Assembly (NCBI GenBank): GCA_030529235.1
Contig: JAUMXF010000011.1
Location: 1 to 39,199, forward strand
Direction of reading: 5' to 3'
DNA: 39,199 nucleotides
Source: Pseudomonadota bacterium
GTDB lineage: Bacteria; Desulfobacterota; Desulfovibrionia; Desulfovibrionales; Desulfomicrobiaceae
The notes beneath the pieces were generated by a model, which saw nothing but the letters and a program-made list of their open reading frames with translations, ran no database searches and had not been told where the DNA came from. Made by a program: the position numbers and the translations under genes. Below, in pieces: positions 7,387 through 14,345 of this stretch (within the stretch, counting starts at the first letter, position 1; each line of letters starts with the position of its first letter).

Positions 7387-8388
7387 ATGGCCGAAAAACT
7401 GACAGGCCCCCAGAAGACGGCCATCCTCGTTCTGGCCCTGGGCGACGCCTTTGCCGCCGATGTCTTCAAAAAGCTCGACCGCCCCGAAATAACGGCCGTA
7501 TCCAAGGCCATGGCCAAACTGAACACCGTGACCAAGGAACAGGCCGAGGAAGTGTTGCGGGAATTCAACCAGGCCATGGCTCTGGGCAAGGAAATGCTCT
7601 ACGGCGGGCAGGATCAGGTCCGCCGGATGCTGGCCTCCAATCTGGATTCGGACACGGCCCGGTACATCATGGAAGAGCTCGACTTCGACGCCGGGCCGGC
7701 GCCGTTCAAGGAACTCCAGAACGTCAGCCCCAAAATTCTGGCCCAGATCCTCAGAAACGAGCATCCCCAGACCCTGGCTCTCATCCTTGGGCATCTGCCT
7801 CCGGACAGCGCGGCCAATCTGCTCCAGCACCTGAGCGCGGGCGTGCGGGCCGAGGTGGTCATGCGGCTGGCCAAGCTCGAATCCGTGGCCGAGGAAATGC
7901 TCATGGAGGTGGACCGCGTGCTGCAAAACCAGCTCATCGCCATCGGCGGCAAGGAAGGCCGCAAGGTCGGCGGAGTCGGCTCCGTGGCGGAGATACTGAA
8001 CGCCATCGACCGCGCCACCGAAGAAGAGATCATGGCCGACATAGAGGAAGAGAGCACACAGCTGGCCGAAGAGATCAAGCAGCTCATGTTCGTGTTCGAG
8101 GACATCATCAAGATCGACGAGCGAGGCATCCGCGAACTGCTCAAGGAAATCAGCAACGAGGACCTGACCATGGCGCTGAAAACCGCGGCGGAGGACCTGC
8201 GCCAGAAGTTCTTCAAGAACCTGTCGGAGCGCGCGGCCAACATGATCCGCGAGGACCTGGAAATCATGGGGCCGGTCAAACTTTCCGACGTGGAGACGGC
8301 CCAGCAGAATATCGTCAAGCAGGTGCGCCGCCTGGAGGCCGAGGGCCGCATCATCATCGCCGGCAGTGGAGGAGACGTCCTTGTCTGA
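7387..8388 (+). CDS. fliG: Flagellar motor switch protein FliG
   Basis: C-ring component that touches the MotA stator and FliF and transmits torque and switching. 333 residues. All three domains are present: the N-terminal FliF-binding part, the middle armadillo domain with HPQTLALILGHLPPDSAANLL, and the C-terminal torque domain with QLMFVFEDIIKIDERGIRELL, where the charged residues contact MotA. GGGAGAAGCGTAA lies just ahead of the ATG. Its end overlaps the start of fliH. Confidence 0.97.
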   Translation: MAEKLTGPQKTAILVLALGDAFAADVFKKLDRPEITAVSKAMAKLNTVTKEQAEEVLREFNQAMALGKEMLYGGQDQVRRMLASNLDSDTARYIMEELDFDAGPAPFKELQNVSPKILAQILRNEHPQTLALILGHLPPDSAANLLQHLSAGVRAEVVMRLAKLESVAEEMLMEVDRVLQNQLIAIGGKEGRKVGGVGSVAEILNAIDRATEEEIMADIEEESTQLAEEIKQLMFVFEDIIKIDERGIRELLKEISNEDLTMALKTAAEDLRQKFFKNLSERAANMIREDLEIMGPVKLSDVETAQQNIVKQVRRLEAEGRIIIAGSGGDVLV

Positions 8389-9109
8389 TCACGCCCTGTC
8401 CTTTTCCCCCGGCCGGGTCGTGTCCCATGGCGGCACGGCCGCACTGCATTGCCGCACCGATCTGCGCTGGAACGACGAGACCGAAGCCCTTTACATGGAA
8501 CAGGTCCGCGGCCGGGCCCGGCAAAAGGCCAGAGAAATCCTGGAACAGGCGCTGGCCGAGGCCGAAAGCATCCGCGAGCAGGCCCGCGACGAGGGATTCA
8601 GCGCCGGACAGGCCGAAGCGACGGCCCTGGGGCAGGCCGAGGCCCAAAGGGCGGCGGAGTTTCTGGCCTCCCTCAGACAGGCTCTGATGGATGAAAAAGA
8701 GCGGGTATTTCATGCGCACAAAGACACGCTCTTTCAGATCATGCGCGCGGGGCTGGAAAAAACCCTGGGCGTGATGCTTGAGGAACGGCGGGAGGAAATT
8801 CTGAAAACCCTGCTGGAAGAAGCTGTGGACAACCTTCAGGCTCGCACCACCGTGACCCTGCATGTCTGCCCGGACGATCTGCCCCTGGCCCGCGAACTGG
8901 CCGGGCATGCCCGGGAAATCGCGCCGGAATTGCCGGAACTGACCATCCGCTCCGCGCCCGATCTCGGCCCCGGCGGCCTGCGTCTGGAAAGCGGAGACGG
9001 TCTGGTGGACAACTCCGTGACCTCCCGCTTCGAGCAGGTGCGGCATATTCTTGACGAATATCGGGAGTCCGGCCCTTCCACCCCCGAAACGGGCATGGAC
9101 ATGCCATGA
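8381..9109 (+). CDS. fliH: Flagellar export apparatus regulator FliH
   Basis: Binds and inhibits the FliI ATPase and links it to the C-ring through FliN. With the start proposed here it has 242 residues. A central coiled-coil rich in Ala, Glu and Gln (about 35-90) fits FliH/YscL, and the C-terminal half has the family DLGPGGLRLESGDGLVDNSV block. Start: a TTG at 8381 has GGAGGAG six bases upstream. An in-frame GTG at 8366 has no such site, and no ATG is near. The gene overlaps the end of fliG by 8 bases, and ATGA joins its end to fliI. Confidence 0.9.
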   Translation: MSDHALSFSPGRVVSHGGTAALHCRTDLRWNDETEALYMEQVRGRARQKAREILEQALAEAESIREQARDEGFSAGQAEATALGQAEAQRAAEFLASLRQALMDEKERVFHAHKDTLFQIMRAGLEKTLGVMLEERREEILKTLLEEAVDNLQARTTVTLHVCPDDLPLARELAGHAREIAPELPELTIRSAPDLGPGGLRLESGDGLVDNSVTSRFEQVRHILDEYRESGPSTPETGMDMP

Positions 9110-10446
9110 CCGCGGATCTGGACGGCACCCTCCAGCTTCTGGGCAGCCTCCGCCCGGTCCAGTCCTATGGCAAAGTGACCAAGGTGGTCGGGCTGGTGGC
9201 CGAGGGCCGGGGCATCAAGGCTCCGCTTGGCTCCCTGTGCCAGATTCTGCCCGACAGCCAGCACAGCCAGGCGGTCAACGCCGAAGTGGTGGGCTTTCGC
9301 GACGACGTAGTGCTGCTCATGCCCTATGGCGAGATGCGCGGCGTACGGCCCGGCAGCCTCATCCGCAACACCAGCACGCCTCCGCACTTTCCCGTGGGCA
9401 ACCGGTATCTGGGCCGCGCCGTGGATGCCTTCGGCCAGTCCCTGGATCCGGAACACCCTGTTTTCCCGGCCCGCTATAATCCCCTGCATGCCGATCCGCC
9501 CAATCCCCTGAGCCGCCCGCGCATCAACGAATCGCTGGATGTGGGCGTACGCAGCATCAACGCGCTGCTGACCCTGGGCAAAGGACAGAGAGTGGGCATC
9601 ATGGCCGGTTCGGGCGTGGGTAAAAGCACGCTCATGGGCATGATCGCGCGCTACACCTCTGCCGATGTGAACGTCATCGGGCTCATCGGCGAACGCGGCC
9701 GGGAAGTGGTGGATTTCATCGAAAAGGATCTGGGGCCGGAAGGGCTGGCCAGATCGGTTCTCATTGTGGCCACTTCGGATCAGGGACCGCTGATACGCAT
9801 GCGCGCGGCCTACGCGGCCACGGCCATGGCCGAATTTTTCCGGGATCAGGGCAAAGACGTGCTGCTCATGATGGATTCCGTGACCCGCTTCGCCATGGCC
9901 GCACGGGAAGTGGGCCTGGCCGCGGGCGAGCCGCCCACCACCCGCGGATACACGCCCACGGTTTTTTCCCTGCTCCCCAGGCTGCTGGAACGGGCGGGCC
10001 GGTCGGCCACGGGCAGCATCACCGGCATCTACACGGTGCTGGTGGAAGGCGACGACTTCAATGAGCCCGTGGCCGACGCCGTGCGCTCCATTCTCGACGG
10101 GCACATCGTCCTGACCCGGGAGCTGGCGGACCAGGGGCATTATCCGTCCATCGACGTGCTGAAGAGCGTAAGCCGCCTGAGCGGAGACATTACGTCCAAA
10201 GAGACGCGGATGCACGCGCAACGGCTGATCCGCATGCTGGCCACGTTCAACCGGGTTGAAGACATGATCAATATCGGGGCTTATGTTCCGGGAAGCAATC
10301 CCGAGATAGATCTGGCTCTGGAAATGAACCAGCCCATCCGTTCCTTTCTGCAACAGAGCATCGACGAACGCTGTACGCTGGAACAGTCTTTTTCCCTACT
10401 GGACAGACTGGCCGGGAAGGCCACACCGGCACAGCCAGGGTCATGA
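9106..10446 (+). CDS. fliI: Flagellum-specific ATPase FliI
   Basis: Hexameric cytoplasmic ATPase of the flagellar type III export machine, related to F1 beta subunits. 446 residues, normal. Walker A is AGSGVGKST at 167-175; Walker B lies in DVLLMMDSVTRFA. The segment GEPPTTRGYTPTVFSLLPRLLERAG is the T3SS ATPase signature. The ATG overlaps the fliH stop (ATGA, 9106-9109). FliJ usually follows FliI but is absent here; the next feature is a terminator. Confidence 0.97.
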   Translation: MTADLDGTLQLLGSLRPVQSYGKVTKVVGLVAEGRGIKAPLGSLCQILPDSQHSQAVNAEVVGFRDDVVLLMPYGEMRGVRPGSLIRNTSTPPHFPVGNRYLGRAVDAFGQSLDPEHPVFPARYNPLHADPPNPLSRPRINESLDVGVRSINALLTLGKGQRVGIMAGSGVGKSTLMGMIARYTSADVNVIGLIGERGREVVDFIEKDLGPEGLARSVLIVATSDQGPLIRMRAAYAATAMAEFFRDQGKDVLLMMDSVTRFAMAAREVGLAAGEPPTTRGYTPTVFSLLPRLLERAGRSATGSITGIYTVLVEGDDFNEPVADAVRSILDGHIVLTRELADQGHYPSIDVLKSVSRLSGDITSKETRMHAQRLIRMLATFNRVEDMINIGAYVPGSNPEIDLALEMNQPIRSFLQQSIDERCTLEQSFSLLDRLAGKATPAQPGS

Positions 10447-10531
10447 TACGGACCGGCCCTGAAGAGACTCCGTACACTGCGAAAACTTCCCGGCGGACAT
10501 GGCCGGAGAATAAAACACTTGCCCCTGAAAC

Positions 10532-10561
10532 GAGAAAACCCTGCCGAAGCAGGGTTTTCTC
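10532..10561. terminator. Bidirectional hairpin terminator between fliI and dsrC
   Basis: A perfect 13-bp stem, GAGAAAACCCTGC (10532-10544) with GCAGGGTTTTCTC (10549-10561), around a 4-base loop. The stem carries its own TTTT, so it can serve both convergent genes. On the minus (dsrC) strand the loop reads C-TTCG-G, the very stable UUCG tetraloop, which points to dsrC as the main user. The rest of 10447-10584 holds nothing else that I recognise. Confidence 0.85.
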
Positions 10562-10584
10562 ACGAAGGTCCGAAAAAAAATGAA

Positions 10585-10902
10585 TTACACACAACCGGTG
10601 GGCTTGGGCAGGCCAGCCATTTTGCAAGCGCCTTTACCGGGGCCGGAGGGAAACAACTCGTAGATCTGTTTCAGTTTGTAGCCGGTGGACTTGGAGAGAA
10701 TGCGCACCATGGGGGCGATACCATTCTTCTTGTAGTAGTCCTGCAAGAAGTCCAGGATTTCCTGGTGGGCGGGAGTGATTTCGGCGATGCCTTCGCTGTC
10801 CTTGACATAGTCAACCCATTCGGGAGCCCAGTCTTCAAACTTCAGCAGGAAGCCGTCTTCGTCGATTTCGAAAGCTTTTCCCTCGAATTCAATTTGTGCC
10901 AT
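10585..10902 (-). CDS. dsrC: DsrC, sulfur carrier of dissimilatory sulfite reduction
   Basis: Small cytoplasmic protein that accepts sulfur from DsrAB as a trisulfide on its two C-terminal cysteines and passes it to the DsrMKJOP membrane complex. 105 residues, normal. The C-terminal arm has both functional cysteines, C93 and the penultimate C104, separated by ten residues (CKMAGLPKPTGC). TusE-type relatives keep only the last one, so this is a true DsrC and marks the organism as a sulfate or sulfite reducer. The ATG at 10902 has AAGGAGG upstream; an extension upstream would be through non-family sequence. It is a monocistronic unit with its own promoter and terminator, as is common because DsrC is made in excess over DsrAB. 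Confidence 0.97.
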   Translation of the reverse strand: MAQIEFEGKAFEIDEDGFLLKFEDWAPEWVDYVKDSEGIAEITPAHQEILDFLQDYYKKNGIAPMVRILSKSTGYKLKQIYELFPSGPGKGACKMAGLPKPTGCV

Positions 10903-10971
10903 GCTCGATTCCTCCTTGAATGTTGTGCCATAAAAATTTTTCCGTTCCGGAAAAAGAATTTGCAAAGGCCT

Positions 10972-11000
10972 CTGCTAGGGTAAAAAAAATTTCTTGTCAA
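10972..11000 (-). promoter_or_regulatory. Sigma70-type promoter for dsrC
   Basis: On the minus strand a perfect TTGACA (plus 10995-11000) is followed, after 17 bases with a T-run, by TAGCAG (plus 10972-10977). The transcript would have a leader of about 60 bases before the dsrC ATG. The -10 is weak, so the exact box is uncertain. Confidence 0.55.
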
Positions 11001-11052
11001 TGCGCCCCGCCGGTTATTCATCCGGCTTTCCGGGGAAGCGCCAAGCATGGGA

Positions 11053-11223
11053 TCACTTGAAATCCCGGACGACGACCTGCTCCTTGCGCAACCGGCACCA
11101 GGACGGACGGCCGCTTTCATCGTCCACGGGACGATGCTTGGGCAGGGAGATATTACAGACCCGCCTGTCCTCTTCCAGACTCAGGAAAGGGCACTGCCCA
11201 CATGCCGTTGCAATGATGATCAT
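11053..11223 (-). CDS. Very small four-cysteine protein
   Basis: Unrecognised 56-residue protein. Four cysteines, C8-x2-C11, C23 and C43, could bind zinc or an iron-sulfur cluster. The rest is polar, with no signal peptide or membrane segment. The ATG at 11223 has GGAG four bases upstream. It follows the gene at 11236-11448 by 12 bases on the same strand, which makes co-transcription likely, and it ends about 50 bases before the dsrC -35 box. Support for being real comes from the start site, operon spacing and cysteine pattern. It could be a small redox or regulatory protein; no function is assigned. Confidence 0.6.
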   Translation of the reverse strand: MIIIATACGQCPFLSLEEDRRVCNISLPKHRPVDDESGRPSWCRLRKEQVVVRDFK

Positions 11224-11235
11224 GTGCTCCGTCTC

Positions 11236-11448
11236 TCACACGTCGGCGGCCAGAGGGATTTCCTTGCAGTAGTCGTCCCACTCGGCGCAGGCCAGAGGCT
11301 GTTCGAAATCCGCCTGGCATCCGGCACACAGGACCGTCACCGTGGAATCGTTGCCGAAACGCTCCCGCATGGTCTGCTCGTCATACGTCTCCGTGCTTTC
11401 CAGACCACACTGGGGGCATGTGGTGGACACAATGAATTCCTTGGTCAT
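11236..11448 (-). CDS. Small zinc-ribbon-like protein (CpXC-like)
   Basis: 70-residue protein with an N-terminal C11-x2-C14 pair (TCPQCG) and a second CxxC pair (CAGC, about 41-44), the layout of a zinc ribbon. Two more cysteines follow (LACAEWDDYC). The TTCPQCG start resembles CpXC-type domains, but this is a guess from pattern. AAGGAGG sits seven bases before the ATG, a strong ribosome site. Cytoplasmic, no signal peptide. First gene of a probable two-gene unit with 11053-11223, next to dsrC. Role unknown. Confidence 0.7.
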   Translation of the reverse strand: MTKEFIVSTTCPQCGLESTETYDEQTMRERFGNDSTVTVLCAGCQADFEQPLACAEWDDYCKEIPLAADV

Positions 11449-11514
11449 GGGAATCCTCCTTCAAAAATGAAAATTGCCTGGGCCGCGAAGTTTCCACCTC
11501 TGAAACCGGAAAAT

Positions 11515-11527
11515 GGATATTATATCC
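11515..11527. promoter_or_regulatory. Perfect AT-rich palindrome, possible operator
   Basis: GGATAT-T-ATATCC is a perfect inverted repeat, about 70 bases upstream of the zinc-ribbon gene at 11448. It is unusually AT-rich for this genome and lies in a gap (11449-11641) with no gene. It may bind a repressor, but no regulator is known from the sequence. Confidence 0.3.
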
Positions 11528-11641
11528 AAATAGAGCCGATGCCGCGTTCCGTCAAAACATATTCCGGGACGGACGATTCCCAAGGCCTTCGGATCAGAGG
11601 CTGCGTCCCGGCATGAACCGCAGACGCGGCGAAAAACCGCA

Positions 11642-12052
11642 CTATCTCCCCATGGTCAGCTCCCGCTGAATGGTATCGTCCAGATTTCTGACCCACGCAT
11701 TGTAGTTGCTGTGGATCCTGGACTTCGCCCGGTCGTACTTCAGGTTGGAACTGTCCTTGTAGATGATGTCATAGGCTCTGTCGGTATAGAAAATGTCCAC
11801 CACGGCCCGATGCGAGCGACGCCGCAGATCGCCCACAATATGCCCTTCTCCGGCCGGGGTCATGCGCCAGCCGCGTTCAGCGCCGGCCCTGAGGATGGCC
11901 TGTTTGACATTGTCCGCACTCTGTTTCTGGCTCATGACCGGAACGGGCGAATTCCTGACGTTGGCCAAAGTAGCGACGCGGCATCCCGTCATGAAAAGCA
12001 GAGCGCAGGCAAACAAAGCCATGATGGAAAAATGCAGAAAACGGGAATTCAT
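11642..12052 (-). CDS. Putative lipoprotein of unknown function
   Basis: 136 residues. A hydrophobic N-terminus ends in a lipobox-like MTGC with C24 as the lipidated residue, so it should be anchored in the inner or outer membrane. The mature part is basic and polar (GWRMTPAGEGHIVGDLRRRSH, then VVDIFYTDRAYDIIY), which suggests a small alpha/beta domain. I do not recognise a family. A strong site, AGAGGAGG, precedes the ATG. It starts 21 bases after the acyltransferase gene on the same strand, so it is probably the last member of the lipid-synthesis set and may carry or transport its product. That last point is inference. Confidence 0.75.
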   Translation of the reverse strand: MNSRFLHFSIMALFACALLFMTGCRVATLANVRNSPVPVMSQKQSADNVKQAILRAGAERGWRMTPAGEGHIVGDLRRRSHRAVVDIFYTDRAYDIIYKDSSNLKYDRAKSRIHSNYNAWVRNLDDTIQRELTMGR

Positions 12053-12073
12053 TTTTTCCTCCTCTGTTGTGGT

Positions 12074-12853
12074 TCATGGGCAGTGGAAATTTGCGCTTCC
12101 GTCCAGACGGCGCAGTTCGCGGTCCAGAACATTCTTCGTTTCCCTGCGCAGCGACAGGTGCGCTCCGGGACCATGCTCCGCAAACGCCGCCGGATGCAGG
12201 GGCGGCAGGGTCGTGATGGAAATTTCCGCCCGGCGGACCCAGGCCCGCCCTCTGGACAAAAACCGCCCTGTGCCGTGGATGCAAAGAGGCACAATGGGCA
12301 CGCCCGCCTCCACGGCCAGGGTGAAGGCTCCGGAATAGAAGCGCCCCAGCCTGCCTGTGGCGCTGCGCGTACCCTCGGGGAAAATGATCAGCGAAACGCC
12401 CCGGTTCAGGCGGTCTTTCCCCAAGGTCAGAAATTCCGCGGCAGAAAGATTTTCGCTGTTCAGATATTCTCCAAGCAGCATGTACGGCCCGTAAAAGGGA
12501 ATGCGAAAAGGCCAGGCCCGGACCACGAAGGCCAGATCGTAAATGGGCAGAGATCCCATGCAGAAGGCGTCGAAAAAGGACTGATGGTTGGCCACCACGA
12601 TGCAGGGGACGGGATAATCCTCCCGAGCGCCGGTTCTGACGCGAACCGGAACAAAAACAGAGAGCAGATGGAGCCAGCCCCGTCCGTACAGCCAGACGAT
12701 GCGCCGCACGGCCCGCCCGGAGTCCAGCCCCTTCACGCGCAGCCAGCAGTATGCGGGCGGGGAAAAAATGATGGTGATCGCGGTCAACAGCAGCAGGCCG
12801 CCGTAAAAACCGGCGTTCATGAGCATTTCCCGGAAAGGACGCCGCGCGGCCAT
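12074..12853 (-). CDS. PlsC-family acyltransferase
   Basis: Transfers a fatty acyl group, typically from acyl-ACP or acyl-CoA, to a lysophosphatidate-like or other acceptor at the membrane. About 259 residues. It shows the catalytic NHxxxxD motif (H90, D95; ANHQSFFDAF) and the acceptor-binding PEGTRS (159-164). An N-terminal hydrophobic stretch (about 15-36) would anchor it in the membrane. The start is not certain: ATG at 12853 lies 6 bases after the ACP gene but has no good Shine-Dalgarno site; ATGs at 12826 and 12820 are alternatives. As it sits right after an ACP and two ketosynthases, it probably takes the acyl chain made by them rather than serving general phospholipid synthesis. Confidence 0.85.
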   Translation of the reverse strand: MAARRPFREMLMNAGFYGGLLLLTAITIIFSPPAYCWLRVKGLDSGRAVRRIVWLYGRGWLHLLSVFVPVRVRTGAREDYPVPCIVVANHQSFFDAFCMGSLPIYDLAFVVRAWPFRIPFYGPYMLLGEYLNSENLSAAEFLTLGKDRLNRGVSLIIFPEGTRSATGRLGRFYSGAFTLAVEAGVPIVPLCIHGTGRFLSRGRAWVRRAEISITTLPPLHPAAFAEHGPGAHLSLRRETKNVLDRELRRLDGSANFHCP

Positions 12854-12859
12854 GGGAAT

Positions 12860-13117
12860 TCAGGCGTCCATGGCCTGTTTCTTCTCGATCATGAAAGCGT
12901 GCAGGTCGGCCAGATTGCGGATGGCCGCGATGCGGGGATCCTTGCCTATTTTGACGCCGAATTCCTGCTCCAGCACGATGACCATGTCCACGGCGTCCAG
13001 ACTGTCCAGTCCCAGATCATCCTTGAAGGATGCCTCCGGTTTCAAAGCCGATGGGTCCAGCTCGAATTCCGTGGCAATGGCGGCGTTGGTGCGCGCGATG
13101 ACTTCTTCATTCGTCAT
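12860..13117 (-). CDS. Acyl carrier protein
   Basis: 85-residue acidic carrier; the growing acyl chain is held on a phosphopantetheine arm attached to Ser39 in GLDSLDAVDMV. Normal ACP length and predicted four-helix layout. Charge and sequence differ from the usual housekeeping ACP motif (GADSLDTVELVM), which suggests a dedicated carrier. AGGAG precedes the ATG at 13117, and the start overlaps the end of the upstream ketosynthase by 11 bases, so translation is probably coupled. The partner enzymes are the two ketosynthases and the acyltransferase on either side. Confidence 0.92.
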   Translation of the reverse strand: MTNEEVIARTNAAIATEFELDPSALKPEASFKDDLGLDSLDAVDMVIVLEQEFGVKIGKDPRIAAIRNLADLHAFMIEKKQAMDA

Positions 13118-14345
13118 GGGTGAATCTCCTGAGTACGACCGAGCAATTGACTCCGCCCAGGGCGAAATTGTTCTTGATGAGCGCTCCGGATTCCAACGGC
13201 AGAACACGGCGAGGCAAGAACAGGCCTGAACATTCGGGCGCGGGATTGTCAAGATTGCGGGTGGGGGCAAGCCGCCTGGCCGCAAGCATCCGCACACAGG
13301 CGGCAAGTTCCAGCGCCCCGCTGGCCGCCATGGTATGGCCCATGTGCCCCTTCAGACTGGAAACGGGCGTGGCCGCTCCGAAAAGCCGCCCGATGGCCCT
13401 GGCCTCGGCCTCGTCGCCCTGCACGGTGCCTGTCGCATGGGCGTTGACATAGCCGATGTCTTCGGGGCGCAGACGCGCATGGTCGAGGGCTTCTTCCATG
13501 CACCGGCGGACCGGCTCCGGATCCGGGCTCGCGATGCTCGTTGCATCGGATGTGGAGGCGAATCCGGCCACCTCGGCCAGGATGTCCGCACCGCGCGCCA
13601 GAGCGGAATCAAGAGCTTCCAGCAGCAGGATGCCCGCGCCCTCGGCGCAGACAATACCGTCCCGGTCCCGGTCGAAAGGACGCGGCGTGCGCTGCGGAGC
13701 GTCGTTGTATTTTGTGGACGCGGCCTGAATGGTGTCGAAGGTGGCCGCCGTGAGGGGATGAAATTCGTCCGCCCCGCCGCAGAGCATCATGTCCTGACGG
13801 CCCAGCGCCACGGTCTCGAAACCCAGTCCCACAGCCTGACACCCCGTGGAACAGGCCGCCGCCGGGGCCAGGACACGCCCCGTGATCCCCAGAGCCTGAG
13901 CCAGATTGGATGCACAGGAATGGCTCATGATGCGGAAAAACATCATGGATCTGGTGTGCTCCACGCTCTGGCCGGGCAGATACTGCGTAAAGAACTCCTC
14001 CATGGTGGACACGCTGCCCACGGTGGAGCCCAGAGCCACCCCCAGACTGCCGCCCGCGACCGTCTCCGCGTCCACCCCGGCCTGGGCCAGGGCCTCCCGC
14101 GCCGCGAACAGGGAAAAAACCGACATGGCCGACATGGAGCGCCTGATCCTGCGCGGCACGATGCTGGCGTCCACATCGCGGACCAGCCCGGCCACTCTCG
14201 GCCCCAGACCATGAACACGCTCCAGTTCCGGCACGCGGACAATGCCGCTCGCCCCGGCCAGCAGACCCGCGAACATCGGCTCCACGCCAAGGCCCAAAGG
14301 CGAAACAGCCCCAAGCCCGGTGATGACCACCCGCCTCAGCGGCAT
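13107..14345 (-). CDS. Beta-ketoacyl-ACP synthase, FabF-type (second of two)
   Basis: Condenses an acyl primer with malonyl-ACP. 412 residues, normal for KAS II. The catalytic set is intact: C165 (AAACSTG), H303 (NAHATGT), K332 and H337 (LKGHMGHTMAASG). So it is an active condensing enzyme and not a chain-length-factor relic. It overlaps both neighbours: its start lies inside the end of the FAD enzyme gene (10 bases), and its end covers the ACP start. The second ketosynthase at 15808 is clearly divergent from it, so they are not a recent tandem copy. Product chain unknown. Confidence 0.93.
   Translation of the reverse strand: MPLRRVVITGLGAVSPLGLGVEPMFAGLLAGASGIVRVPELERVHGLGPRVAGLVRDVDASIVPRRIRRSMSAMSVFSLFAAREALAQAGVDAETVAGGSLGVALGSTVGSVSTMEEFFTQYLPGQSVEHTRSMMFFRIMSHSCASNLAQALGITGRVLAPAAACSTGCQAVGLGFETVALGRQDMMLCGGADEFHPLTAATFDTIQAASTKYNDAPQRTPRPFDRDRDGIVCAEGAGILLLEALDSALARGADILAEVAGFASTSDATSIASPDPEPVRRCMEEALDHARLRPEDIGYVNAHATGTVQGDEAEARAIGRLFGAATPVSSLKGHMGHTMAASGALELAACVRMLAARRLAPTRNLDNPAPECSGLFLPRRVLPLESGALIKNNFALGGVNCSVVLRRFTHDE

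Noticed and set aside
6289-7926. 545-codon minus-strand frame over fliF/fliG
   Set aside because: Antisense to two unambiguous flagellar genes; His-rich shadow composition.
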